From Isoetes taiwanensis (taxonomy: Eukaryota > Streptophyta > Lycopodiopsida > Isoetales > Isoetaceae): a stretch of DNA of 64,000 bases. Below are positions 1-11,210 of the stretch, one piece after another (the stretch's first letter is position 1; each line of letters opens with the position of its first letter). The notes below the pieces were generated by a model. It was not told where the DNA came from and did not search any database. It saw only the letters and a program-made list of their open reading frames with translations. The DNA lies in NCBI GenBank assembly GCA_021234155.1, contig JAJEKV010000020.1:8784563-8848562 (forward strand), given 5' to 3'. A program made the translations under genes and the position numbers.

Positions 1-281
1 CTATTTGCTAAGAAAAATGACACTTTAAAAAAGTCAATTCTTTTGTTACACAAAAAAATTAGTCACTTTTGGGGGGTAAAAATAGAATTTCATGCATCTT
101 TTTTTTTTAATCTCGTTTTACCCCCTTTTGTAAAAAAAAGGGAATCTTTAAGGAATATTCCTTTTACTCTCATTTCGATGATTTGCTCCCGTTTAATACG
201 CAATCGAGACAGTCTCCTTTTATGATCAATTATAATTACCAATGCCTTACGCCAGACATGTGACATAATCCGATTTCCAAG
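1..281. other. AT-rich stretch, no gene seen
   Basis: A/T-rich sequence with several homopolymer T and A runs. I see no coding frame with recognisable content, no RNA gene and no clear element boundary. It probably belongs to the decayed retroelement that follows. Confidence 0.4.
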
Positions 282-923
282 GTGGAAGTATCTCAACAAT
301 TACTTACAGATATGCAAGCCTTAATCAAAGAAGTTCGAGAGTATTTATTAGCAGCTAGAGCTCGGCAGAAGAGCCTTGCCGACCGGTATCGGACTCCACG
401 GGAATTTCAGGTTGGTGAGTCCGTATGGCTATAGATCAAGGTGAAGCAAGCCAAACTCAAAATTGGCAATCATAAGAAGCTTGCACCGAGATGGGCGCGA
501 CCCTTTGAGATAATTAAAAGAATAGGTTCTCAGGCCTACTGGTTGAACCTATCCACGCACTTGAAGGTCCACAAAGTCTTCCATGTGAGCCTTCTCAAGA
601 AGCACAACCTCGATCCATAAGAGATTCTTGACATGCCAAAGCTTCTGGAAATGACAGAGAATCAATTGGAGATAGTGCCTGAGGCTCTCCTTGATTGTGC
701 ATATAAGCAAACCTGCAGAACTCAAATCTTGCAATATTTAGTTAAGTGGGAACACTTACCGACGGAGGATGCAACCTGGGTTCTTAAAGCAGATTTGGAT
801 AAGACTTACCCCGAATTTATGCGAGAATGCCAGGGCCGAGCCATTCAGGATGCGATCAACTCCAACTCTAAGGGTAAGCATTGTGCTATGGGTCCGACAG
901 GGATCATATGTGAGTCGACCTGA
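282..923 (+). pseudogene. Ty3/gypsy pol C-terminus: integrase tail plus chromodomain (relic)
   Basis: One frame reads through the C-terminal part of a chromovirus polyprotein, broken by in-frame stops near 433 and 619. The first part (RQKSLADRYRTPREFQVGE, then KLAPRWARPFEIIKRIG and LKVHKVFHVSLLKKH) is the GPY/F-like tail of integrase. The second part (ILQYLVKWEHLPTEDATWV, about 729-783) is a chromodomain with the usual VKW and ATWE-like core. In living chromoviruses this module binds integration complexes to chromatin. No LTR, reverse transcriptase or RNase H is seen in the window, so this is a truncated fragment. The family call is firm; the exact right edge is not. Confidence 0.85.
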
Positions 924-1047
924 CAAGGATTATTTCAGGGGTTGGGTCACATGCATCATAGATGGGGAAATGGGCATATAGGCATTCATGATAGGACATA
1001 TCCATCTACGGCTATAATGGGAATATGGCCATTCCTTACGCCGAGAA

Positions 1048-2365
1048 TTGCAACTTTGTAAGGATATATCTAGTGCATCTAGAAAGGCAAGGATAGCATC
1101 TTCTTTACAAGTGTTGTTTGAAGGGAGTAAGGATGAGTTGTCAGCAATCTTAGACACATTGAAAGCCCGACAGATTCAACTTCAACAACAACTGCCTCTA
1201 GATGACATATTTTACCAGTCTGACTATTGGAATGTAGTTCAAGCTTCTGGCATTCCTGTGGTTGAAGTGGATCATCAAGCTCATATTAAGTGTGCTGAGA
1301 ACTTATCTTTCTATGCAGTTCTTTGGTATTTTACTGGTGGCTATTTAAATTTTTCACGGTCTCGTGTTTGGTTATCTTGGCCTTTGAGACGCCTTCAACT
1401 TCCTCCTTTTCAGTGCATCAAGTTGTTGGCAAAAAACTTTGTTCTTATTATGTTTGAAAGTAGTGATGCAGTGGATTCTTTGGTAACAAGAGGGATTGAT
1501 CCACTTGGTGGGAATAATAAACCAGTATTACTCTCCTGGCTTTACACTAGATATGGTTCGTGCATTAAAGATGCCTTGCTGGTTCTCGTTACCTAATCTT
1601 CCTCCTGATCTAAAGGCTCATCAATTTCTAGTTGAAATTGCAATGGGACTTGGGGTTCATATCTCACACTCCATCATGAATGGTCCGAAAGTGTTTCTAT
1701 GCCATTGAACTCGCCTGTCCAGAATTAGCCCGTTTGTTTCCTGATAAGAAGGCTTTTGCTAGCTTTCGTCGAGGTAATCGTTCATCTCAGGCATCTGTTC
1801 AACATTCTTCTCAGATTCAAGCCCCCGTTGTGATTTCTTCATCTATTCATGATCACCCTTTGCCGGTTGCTTTGCATTCCTCAACTATGGAAGATGCTCT
1901 ACATACAGTTCCGATGGTATCGTCCTTAGCACCATCAGCTGCAGCTATAATTCCTACTACTCTCCACATTGTTGCTTCTGCTTCTCATGCTTCTGAGATT
2001 GTTAATGACTGATGGTCCTAATCTTCAGTGTGCTAAAGAGTCTTGGCAACAAGTCAATTGGAAGAAGGCGGCGAGGAAGAAGTCTGTTATGTCATCTCAT
2101 GAGCCTACCCTACCTCGTTCTATTCAGTGGCATTATAATTTGATGTCTGTTGATGATCATCTCGATGTCGCAGATCATATTGATTGTGATGAGACCATTA
2201 AACGCCTCAAGGTGGCACAAAGAGTATGATTATATATTATGTATGGGTGATTTTGCTTAGTGGACTATTTCATCCTCTTGGTTTTTAGTCCCATGTCACA
2301 GGTCCCGTGTATATATCTTGATTTTCCTTGATAATAGATTGTCGTCCTTCAAAAAAAAAAAAAAA
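1048..2365 (+). pseudogene. LINE ORF1-like (DUF4283-type) retro-relic with poly(A) tail
   Basis: The frame from 1048 gives 182 residues ending in a stop. It then continues in another frame from about 1540 (WFSLPNLPPDLKAHQFLVEI). The pattern of a hydrophobic strand FVLIMFESSDAVDSLVTRG, then LSWLY, then LPNLPPDLKAHQFL resembles the DUF4283 domain found in plant L1 ORF1 and zinc-knuckle proteins. Several later stops and frame changes show decay. The sequence ends CGTCCTTC followed by A15 (2351-2365), as expected of a target-primed retrotransposon 3' end. No endonuclease or reverse transcriptase follows, so it is a non-autonomous or deleted copy. The left boundary is uncertain. Confidence 0.6.
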
Positions 2366-4499
2366 TTATTCTTTCCGTTCATTTGTTCATTTGGTAGGTG
2401 GCTTTATAAAATATTTGCAGGCCAAGATGTTTATCTTGGGGTTGCCATCTTTCAGAAGAGTAATCATCTGCTTAAGTTTTTCTTCTTTGCTGGCAAGACC
2501 TCCTTTGAGCATTGCACAATATTAAAGGCAAGAGCTTGCAGTTCAATAGACAAATATATTGCAATATTAAAAATCTTGCACTGTATCTATGGATCTAACT
2601 GACTCGTGAGAAGCTGACACAGGGCAGAGACTGTGAATATGCCGAACCTGTTATGTCTGCTGCTAACAATTTGGGAACTTGCAATCTGTCCATGATTATT
2701 TTATATTCCATGTCTGTCATGCAGGATGTACTGCAATATTCAGCATCATCAGCCTTGAAAGTTTACACTCAGATTTCCCATATGAGTGAAGAAAACTATG
2801 CCTTTTAGACCCCTAAATTCGAAGCGAGTTATTCTATGAAAAACAAGTGCATTAAGACAATTGTTGTTACCCTTCTAAAAACTGAGTTTCAACAATTCGA
2901 TATAGTTGAATAATTTGCAGTTCAGAATGAGCGCAACCTGGTAGTGTTTTTACACTCCATGAGGAGATGTCTAAAAGTCTACAAAGCATTTTAGCATTCA
3001 AACATATAAGCAAGAGCTCTAGGCATTTGACAGAGTCTCAAACACTTCACAATAGAACTCCATGTGAAGAAACATTTACGATCTGTTGCTTGCACGAAGT
3101 TTATAGAAAAACAAAAGAAAGCTATTATCGCATTTCTGCCATTTCATCGTTAGTGAAGGCATATCCTGTTATGACCATTGCCAATTGTTGTTTGTCATAT
3201 CTACTAATTCTAACCTAAACAATTTGAATGTCAAAGCAGAACAGCAGATTCAGCTTACTTGATCCAACCATTGCTCACTGCACTCAAGTTGCACATTCCC
3301 TTCCTCTGAACATCAGAAACAATAGGTTATGAGAAAAGAATAAATTCATGAATCTCTAGCCAAGTTCTATATTAGACAAAAAGTCAGATAGGAATCATAA
3401 AGAAATGGAAAAAATGGAAGATGGGGAAAAAGGGAAGGTAAAAGTAGCTTATTACTCTGCCCATTTTACAGCATCATGAATTCTGTTAAAAATCGATATA
3501 ATCGTATACGAAATAGAACTCAAACTTTAGGGTATGTAACATCACATAGTTATATAGACAGATTTAGATAAGCCATCAATGATTCTTGATTCTTGTTACA
3601 GTTTGAATTAAAAACCTTAATTCAATTCATTTATAGAGCTCGCATGCATTCACATTTATGAGATGCGCCATCCAGCAATAAAGAAGGATGCATAAGGTAA
3701 TTCAATTCTGTGATCCAGAGCCATGTAGCTAGTTTTAAACAGAGCACAAAACAAAGAGACAGAAGAGCAAAGATAAAGAGTATTCAATAGAAATAGTAGC
3801 ATAAAAAAGAATACACAAAAGAAATAATACATGGCTTAACAATATGCCCTACTTGCCATCATGGATTGGCAACTTTAAAACATCATACGCGCTAGTTTCC
3901 AGAATTTTCATGCTCAGGTTGTTGTGTAGAAGGCAAGAGCTTGACCAAGGACATTTGTGCAAAAGAAGTGCTACATTACATAATGCCCTAGATAAACCAT
4001 TATAAGCTGGGAAGAAATCCACATGCCCCCTTATATTTCTTCACACAGTGTATCTCTAGAAAAAATATTAAACCTCGGTGGAATGATGAAGAAAAACTCA
4101 AACCATTATGTGAAGCTGGGATGATGACAACTATAATTTTGTTTCAAGAACTTGAAAAGACAAATAATGAACTTCTTGACCAGCCATACCTGATGTTCTT
4201 AGTCTGCTTGCAAGTGAAGACACACAGTAGAAGTTGACATTGCTCAATATAAACTGTATGGATGTCCAAATTTATCTTTGCTATGCCAAGCAATTGCCAT
4301 TGAGGGGTACTATGTTAACGGCAAGAATTGGGTTGTAACCTGGAGGAACAAAGATGCATAGTTCTGTGCAGATATCATTTTGAGCACGTACGAAGTACTG
4401 GCACAACAGTAGTGGTCATGGTCAATCTAAGTTATGTTTCATTGACAGGAAAAGAGATATGCTACACCAAAATAATGCAAACGAATGGAAAGTTCTGAA
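2366..4499. other. Intergenic DNA, no gene recognised
   Basis: About 2.1 kb of A/T-rich DNA. Short open frames occur on the plus strand but none carries a recognisable motif or splice pattern. No terminal repeats or RNA genes were found by eye. Confidence 0.4.
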
Positions 4500-5772
4500 A
4501 ATGCCGTTAGCGCCCAGGGCGCTGTTCTTGGCCGGCTAGGGAGCAGCCGCCCTCCCTTCTGCCTGACCATCACAGCGGTGTTTCGTGAAGAACGTTTGTA
4601 GATTTTTGTGGCTAGCAGGGCTGATGGATCTGCTCTCCAGAAGAATCGGGGGAAAAAATCTGTTGGAGGGACTCATGTCATCTTTTCGGTGGCTTTTTTG
4701 CAGCATATATCCTCTAACGAGGATTTGTTCTTCTTTGTAAGTCTAGGGCGTTTGTTCTGAGCATGGTATCATGATCTGCACCAGGAGTTACTCACTGCTG
4801 GGCAGATCTTTTTTGGAGCAGGAGCTTTTCGCTCATTTGCCTGCAGGCCCAAATGATCCCGACCTGCAAACCTGCGGGCTGCCCAAGCTATGCAAACAGA
4901 TCATCTCCTTACTAGCTTCAAAGTCTTTGATAAAGACTTGCCGAAAGGGTAGATCCATTAGGATGCCGCCCATAAGGCGAAAAACAGATCTGCAAGATTA
5001 GGTGAAGATGTTTCTTTGAGTCTTTTCATCAGAGGACAACAAAAGTCATTCTTTTGGAAAGAAGTAAGTCTATTGCCCTTCCTTTTCTGCTCTTTCTTGC
5101 TAGCAGAAAGAACCAGGTTTCTGCATTTGATGTATCAGGAAGATTCTTCTGTCAAAGGAATTGCAAGGTCCGACACCAATTTCATGCTGGAATGGTTCAG
5201 AAAACAGGTTATTGGCAAATACTTGGAATTTCTTAGTACTTTATTTGCTTCTTCAATTACTGCTATGATTGAAGAAGTCATTCAAGCTCTGAAGCTTGAT
5301 GATAATTTGGTGCTGATGCCAAATTTTTCTTTAAATACCAATCCACTTATGGATATGGTTTGCTCAAATACTGCTACGTTTGAGCTATGTACTAAGATCA
5401 GGTACTGATGCCTGAATTCCATTCTATTTGGCTACTCTGATACCTAGGCCTTGTGAAGCAAGGTGCATATATCTTCCTCTTATTTTGGTGTTCAGATTAT
5501 CTGTAAGTGCCTTTGATGAGACGAATTATTTCCAAGTGCCTCTTGGCAACTACAGATCTTCATGAGTAATCTGGTTACGATGCAGATAGGCCTCATGAGC
5601 TTCTCAAGGGTATCAGCTTATAGAGCAATTAATAAGTTCCTGTTTGTAGAGAATGAAGATGTCGAGATTACTCCTGTAGTAATTCTCTACAAGCAGTGTA
5701 ACATTGTACTTTTTAATCTTTTAATATAAAATATAAAAATTCGTACCTTCAAAAAAAAAAAAAAAAAAAAAA
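4500..5772 (+). mobile_element. Poly(A)-tailed retrosequence A with 3' hairpin
   Basis: A GC-rich start (AGCGCCCAGGGCGCT, itself a small hairpin at about 4508) leads into 1.2 kb with only short frames (130 residues at 5016-5408, not recognised). It ends in A22 at 5751-5772. Just before the tail lies an 11-bp stem, TTGTAGAGAAT (5644-5654) with ATTCTCTACAA (5682-5692), around a 27-nt loop. The same loop recurs at 29031. This looks like a non-autonomous LINE or SINE-like copy. GCAAAC occurs on both sides but is too short to call a target duplication. The 5' edge is approximate. Confidence 0.5.
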
Positions 5773-6350
5773 GCAAACATCCACTGATCATCAACTTGGA
5801 AGGACATCTTCAAACTATTTGATACATGCTTGTGGGGGATTACAGATACATAATGGAGAACACAAATGTTCATAGGCTCTTAAAAGCAAAATAAAATTCA
5901 TAATGACGTGCTTCATTTTCTGGCTCTGGCAAAGATAACATCTATGCATGGAATTATCATCAATGCAATCATATAGACGTGTTAAAGAATATTATTAGGG
6001 ATAAAACCAGAGCAAAATCACCGAAACTAACAGAAAACAGAGCACAAAGCAAAAGCATCGAAATCATGATTCACGTGCACGGATGCACATACAAAAAAAG
6101 CTAAGCTTGGAATTGAAAGGTTTGAAACTTGCCAGACATGCAGAGAGTCGCTAAGAAGCCATGGACGCTTCGTTTTTTGTTTGGTCGGACTACTGTTACT
6201 GCCCTGTGATATCTAAACTGCCGATTAGAGTTTAGTGCAACAGCTTGTAAACCGAAACACCTTCTACATGTTCTCCAGATGTCTCTCCTCCGGCATGCAT
6301 GCCTCAGTCGCCAAAAAGAGGATTCCGTCAAAGCAAAACCCCTGCCCAAA
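5773..6350. other. Spacer, nothing recognised
   Basis: A/T-rich sequence between retrosequence A and the repeated block at 6351. A minus-strand frame at 6101-6349 has no recognisable content. Confidence 0.35.
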
Positions 6351-6466
6351 TCTTTAAAATATTCTAAAGATGCTGCAAGTCACATCTTTTAACCCCACTT
6401 AGATCTAACGGTTGTCAACAGTTAGATCGTAATAATCTTTCAGGCTAATGGGTTAAGTAGCTTATG
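6351..6466 (+). repeat. 116-bp block shared with 36925-37044
   Basis: The segment from TCTTTAAAATATTCT to GGGTTAAGTAGCTTATG is repeated in the same orientation at 36925-37044 with scattered differences. Each copy lies upstream of one copy of the proline-rich gene. The block probably marks the left part of the same segmental duplication. Confidence 0.7.
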
Positions 6467-6613
6467 CTCAGGTGTCATAGGATCCTGGTTTGGGAAATTC
6501 ACCGGAACCCTTGTAAGCTACCGTGTAAATCTAAAAATTCATACTACGGTTTTGAGATAGCAGGAAAATTTCCTGCTAAAAATAGTGATTTCTCTGGTTA
6601 CTTCCGTATACAA

Positions 6614-6707
6614 GGGGCTTAAATTCCGGGGGTGGAAGCTGTGCCTACGCCGTTAGGCGGAGGCACTGCTGGCGGAGGCACTCCTGACACTCCGGAATTT
6701 AAGCCCC
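6614..6707. repeat. Foldback hairpin with 16-bp perfect outer stem
   Basis: GGGGCTTAAATTCCGG (6614-6629) pairs exactly with CCGGAATTTAAGCCCC (6692-6707). Inside is a second hairpin: GTGCCT (6641-6646) with AGGCAC (6661-6666), enclosing CGCC/GGCG. A GGCGGAGGCACT unit is repeated twice. No coding content. Confidence 0.8.
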
Positions 6708-6727
6708 GGGGTGTTTCTTGAAACGTG

Positions 6728-7311
6728 AAAACAGGGTGGGCGCAATTCTGCGCGGTGAAAACTTGCAAGAATGTCGGGTGAAAACTCGATTTTGTCAGGT
6801 GAAAACTCTGTAATGCCAGAATGCACAGTAAAAATTCCACCATCCGTTAAGGGTGCGGTCACATGATGCTGTCAACAGGGTTCACAAGCCGTCAATCGTA
6901 GAAATGGAAGGGGTCACATGCCAAATTTTGACAGGGAAGAAGCTCTGTTGATAGCAATCCATTCAGCGGGCTTCTGCATCGGTTGGAAGCATTGCCATCA
7001 ACAGGGATCTCAGATATGAGGACAGCTGGAAGATTTTCTAGCACTTGGCAGCAATCCCTCTTCTTGATCACACACAGGCGTGCCAAATTTTCTTGCTTCC
7101 GGTCTTTCTTTGCAACGTGGAACCCTTCCTTTGACAGGATCATGTGACCCAAGCAAAAAAATTCGGTTCCTGTCAACGGCAACGAATCCCTGTTACCAGC
7201 TTCATGTGACCGGACTCTAAAACAAAAAGTGTCCAGCATTCTTTAAAAGAAGATGCGTCATGTGTCAGCGCATGACTGGTGGACACGGCAGAATTGCGCT
7301 CACCCTGTTTT
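6728..7311. mobile_element. 584-bp MITE with 24-bp terminal inverted repeats
   Basis: The ends 6728-6751 (AAAACAGGGTGGGCGCAATT...) and 7288-7311 are inverted copies with one mismatch. Three GTGAAAACT motifs lie just inside the left end (about 6755, 6779 and 6800), as expected of subterminal transposase-binding repeats. No transposase is encoded. No clear target duplication is visible, so the superfamily is undecided. Confidence 0.7.
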
Positions 7312-7352
7312 TACAGCAGAGCAACTTTGTATTCCGAAGTATTTGTGACTGC

Positions 7353-7358
7353 CACGTG
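7353..7358 (+). promoter_or_regulatory. G-box CACGTG upstream of proline-rich copy 1
   Basis: CACGTG sits inside the palindrome GCCACGTGGC about 400 bp upstream of the ATG. It is conserved at 40936-40941 in the intact copy. G-boxes bind bZIP and bHLH factors; function here is inferred only. Confidence 0.4.
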
Positions 7359-7416
7359 GCGTGCTCAGAAAATTCCTCCGGAACAACGGCGACCCACCTC
7401 CATTTTCGATGAATAA

Positions 7417-7602
7417 GGGCGCTTTCCCATGGGCAGAAAACCTCCAGGTTTCCTGAAGGTCTGGTCTGTGTTTCAGATGTTCCCATGAGCTGAGAACCGG
7501 AGTGGATGAGGTTAAGAACCTCATTCAGAAAAGAATCCCCACGAATACTTTTGGACCTGGGCCTGACCTCATCCAGGTCCGGCCATCCATGGGAAAGCAC
7601 CC
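7417..7602. mobile_element. 186-bp Tourist/Harbinger-type MITE
   Basis: The ends GGGCGCTTTCCCATGG and CCATGGGAAAGCACCC are inverted repeats with one mismatch. They are flanked by TAA at 7414-7416 and 7603-7605. The matching site in the intact copy (around 40995) lacks the insert and reads GATGAATGAATATGGG, which is the expected empty site apart from one base. The 3-bp TAA duplication and the small size fit PIF/Harbinger-derived MITEs. Confidence 0.88.
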
Positions 7603-7703
7603 TAAATATGGGAAAGACCAGAAAGGAGAGCAAGACGTCAAAGTTAGCACAGGGTTGGGCCACCAACTGAGGAGACGCAGCTATGGAAACTAGCTCTCCG
7701 GCA

Positions 7704-7715
7704 GCACTATATATA
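7704..7715 (+). promoter_or_regulatory. TATA box of proline-rich copy 1
   Basis: CTATATATATTCC lies about 45 bp before the ATG at 7756 and is conserved in the intact copy. Confidence 0.55.
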
Positions 7716-8949
7716 TTCCAGAGCTTCAAAAGTGAGCAGCGTCATAGAGGGCACCATGGGTCCTTTGCGCATTTGTCTGATAATCTTTCTTTGCTTCAGT
7801 TGCTTTGCATTTCGAAATGCTTATGGTGCCAGAATAACTCCTTCTTCTGGCCACGTTGTAAAGGGCCATGTCTACTGTGACTCCTGCCTCGAACAGAAAT
7901 TCACAAGCCAGAGCATTTTGCTCCCCAGTAAGAATGCCGTTTGTTTCATTTTGATGCATTATTTTATGCTTTTTTTCTTGGTTTACTTTCAGGCATAAGC
8001 TTGCTACTACCTGCCTATTTGCTCTTGTTTTTCTGCCTTAAATTAATATTCTTTTGCTTAATGTTCACTTGTAATGATGCTGTCAAATGTGCATAATTTG
8101 GATATGATTAAGTGCTGCATGTGTGCTTGTTTTTCTGCCTTTGACTTGAAACCATTTTGCTAAATGTTCATAATAGTGTTGCACACGACAACATTTGGTT
8201 CATTTCTGAAATATGAGTTTCTATCTGTTGTAAACCCTGTTTTTTCTGCCAAAGATGTTTATGCTTCCTGATCATTCTTAATGATGCTGATAACATGTGC
8301 ACCTGCTATCAATTGATTTACTTTTGCTACCATGAGCATCATGCTCAACACTGATATGCATTTTATGAGTTTTTTGAATTGCTTTCCAGATGTGACCATG
8401 GTGCTGGAATGCAGGGAGCAGAATGGCAAGCTTGCATTTGGGACCATTCAGAAGACTGATATGAATGGAACTTTCAGCATGGAAATGCCAACTTCAGTGG
8501 AGCCTTCAAAGTGCACCATTGGTATGGTAGACAGTCAACCAAATCAGGCACCATCACTAAGCTCATGCACAAAGAACATCTGGAAAGGTCAGTTACATCC
8601 GAAACTGAAGGGGTCCCAACATGGTGCGAAGATCTACGGCGTGTGAAGATGGCAATCTTCTACCTCAACAGCCTAGTCATCATATGAGATGACGTGGCAG
8701 TCCTAGTCATATATAGAGTCATGTCCCTATGTAGAATTGTGTCTATATGAAGAGTCATGTCTATTCATGAGTATAAGACCAATGGATGAGGCCTATTGTT
8801 CATCCAGTTTTCTGTTTCAATATACAAGTGTCTATTATAGTAATATTCTCTCTCTAGAATATTAACATGGTATCAGAGCTCAGGAAGGAGCAAGTTTAGA
8901 AGAAAGAGGCTGCCCGGTAGGGTAGCCGCATATTGAAGATCCTGGGACG

Positions 8950-9552
8950 ATGAAGAGAGAGGAAAAAGTGAAGAAAATAGTGGAGGTAACCAAATGGGGT
9001 TTAATTTTAATTTCCCACATAATTCTAGGAATATTGGCTATCTTGAGAGCCATTCTTAAAGAAGATGGATTAAATAATAAGTCCAAAGACGAATGCTGCA
9101 AAGAATGTAAGAAGCAGCAAAGCAACCAAAGAAAAATGTCACCGGAGCATGATGACTTTAAAAGATTGGATGAGGATGCTAGACGCGGCTCGAAAGGGGT
9201 CGTAGATTCGAGGAACTCATTTGGGGTCGTGGGTTCAAGGCCGAATACAAGTCTAGTCCGACGGGGAAGAGATGTGCCCCGTAGCATGGTCGAAATGCTT
9301 ATTCCCAATCTAGAAGTTCCTCGGAAACGTGGCCAAGGCCAGGCCACAGTATGTACACAGGAGGGTCCAGATTCAACCGATCTTGGGATGCTTGAACAAA
9401 GTGTACATGGGAGGAACAAGGAGGAAGTCGAAGTTGCGAGAAACAGCAACGAGATGGTCATTCGGAAGGAGCACGACAGTTTGCTCGATTATATTTTACC
9501 CAATGCCATGCTGGCATCCTTTGGGCAAGACCTTTCAGCAAATACCGCTTGA
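8950..9552 (+). pseudogene. Unrecognised internal ORF of the LTR element, left arm
   Basis: 200 codons starting 70 bp after the primer-binding site, where gag would be expected. A hydrophobic segment (GLILISHIILGILAILRAIL) lies near residues 17-36, and the rest is charged and polar. The last 18 or so codons leave the inverted homology after SLLDYI. I do not recognise it as gag. Its inverted twin lies at 9845-10372. Confidence 0.45.
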
Positions 9553-9844
9553 CGTCTCTGCGAATTTATTGATCCACCATCGCCAGCCCTTATTTTCTTA
9601 GTGCATAGACTACGGCAACGCTTACCAGCCTTTTGTCTTCCATCGATTTGGGATCCACGAATCCTGATTCGGGCAGCACCATCTCCAATTTCGGCTAGTA
9701 TCTGGTAGCTTTGGTCGCTCCGCTGGTTGCACAGGTCGCGCCCGTCCAAACGGCGCTGCCTTTCTTGACCAATATTTTTGTTGTTGCCAATTCTCTTGTA
9801 GTACATGTGGAACAAACTGTGCCTTCATTGTCGCCCCTTTTCTT

Positions 9845-10372
9845 CTACATTGAGATTTTTTCCACACCATAAAGCGTTTTGTCCCAAGTCCTTCCCAATT
9901 CCATCATGATTGCCATGATTATTCCAGATTTGCCTTGGTGTTTCCGCAATTTCCATATAGCAAGAATTTCTTCTGCCAAGGTCTTCATGTCACTTGCCTC
10001 ACATAAGGCCATGAGCATTTCCTCGTCATCCATAAATTCATAAATATAATCGAGCAAACTGTTGTGCTCCTTCCGAATGACCATCTTGTTGCTGTTTCTT
10101 GCAACTTCGACTTCCTCCTTGTTCCTCCCATGTACACTTTGTTCAACCATCCCAAGATCGGTTGAATCTGGAACCTCCTGTGTACATACTGTGGCCTGGC
10201 CTTGACCACGTTTCCGAGGAACTTCTAGATTGGGAATAAGCATTTCGACCATGCTACGTGGCACATCTCTTTCCCGTCGGACTAGACTTGTATTCGGCCT
10301 TGAACCCACGACCCCAAATGAGTTCCTCGAATCTACGACCCCTTTCGAGCCGCGCCTAGCATCCTCATCCAA
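9845..10372 (-). pseudogene. Unrecognised internal ORF of the LTR element, right arm
   Basis: 175 codons that match residues 73 onward of the left-arm ORF, then continue past LLDYI with a charged tail (YEFMDDEEMLMALCEASDMK) absent from the left arm. The right arm thus holds the longer form of the gene. A frame change separates it from its upstream part, which is readable antisense to 10412-10657. Not recognised. Confidence 0.45.
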
Positions 10373-11062
10373 TCTTTTAAAGTCTCATGCTCCGGTGACA
10401 TTTTTCTTTGGTTGCTTTGCTACTTCTTACATTCTTTGCAGCATTCGTCTCTGGACTTATTATTAAATCCATCTTCTTTAAGAATGGCTCTCAAGGTAGC
10501 CAATATTCCTAGAATTATGTGGGAAATTAAAATTAAACCCCATTTGGTTACCTCCACTATTTTCTTCACTTTTTCCTCTCTCTTCATCGTCCCAGGATCT
10601 TCAATATGCGGCTACCCTACCGGGCAGCCTCTTTCTTCTAAACTTGCTCCTTCCTGAGCTCTGATACAATGTCAATATTCTAGAGAGAGAATATTACTAT
10701 AATAGACACTTGTATATTGAACAGAAAACTGGATGAACAATAGACCTCATCCATTGGTCTTATACTCATGAATGAATAGACATGACTCTTCATATAGACA
10801 CAACTCTACATAGGGACATGACTCTATATATGACTAGGACTGCCACGTCATCTCATATGACATTAGAGGTAATTTGAGATCTCCTTTTGTCCCCATAAGA
10901 ATCCTCCAATAGAATGAGTACTCTACATCAAACTGCAATTAATGCAGCATTAACAACTTCATTGCTGTCGTTTTTTCCCTATAACTTTTGATCTACTCAT
11001 GAAAATGCTGCGGCGTTTGTTGCATTAGATGCAGAATGAAAAGATCTTTCAAGTGATGCCAT

Positions 11063-11210
11063 GGTTCTATTGCGACAGCAATAGAACCGACATTCCTTGG
11101 ATGGGGACGTCCCTTTGTCACTCCTCCTATTTATTCAGCCTCTCTTCATTGATCTATCATCGGCGTTCTCTTGAGCTAGATTTCTCCTTCTTCTCTATCC
11201 TATCAGCTTC
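11063..11210 (+). repeat. 148-bp direct repeat, copy 1, opening with an 11-bp hairpin
   Basis: Starts GGTTCTATTGC-GACA-GCAATAGAACC, a perfect stem-loop, followed by TATTTATTCAGCC and a pyrimidine-rich stretch. The second copy is at 18276-18423, also 148 bp, with a loop of GATA and a few other changes. Confidence 0.85.

Noticed and set aside
8642-8867. Outer inverted ends taken as TIRs of a DNA transposon
   Set aside because: The TGGTATCAGAGC primer-binding site directly after the TGT...ACA block and the 5-bp target duplication identify an LTR retroelement; the inverted ends result from facing LTRs.
10412-10657. Plus-strand frame of 81 codons
   Set aside because: Antisense of the unidentified internal ORF in the inverted arm of the LTR element; the mirror frame appears at 8880-9461.
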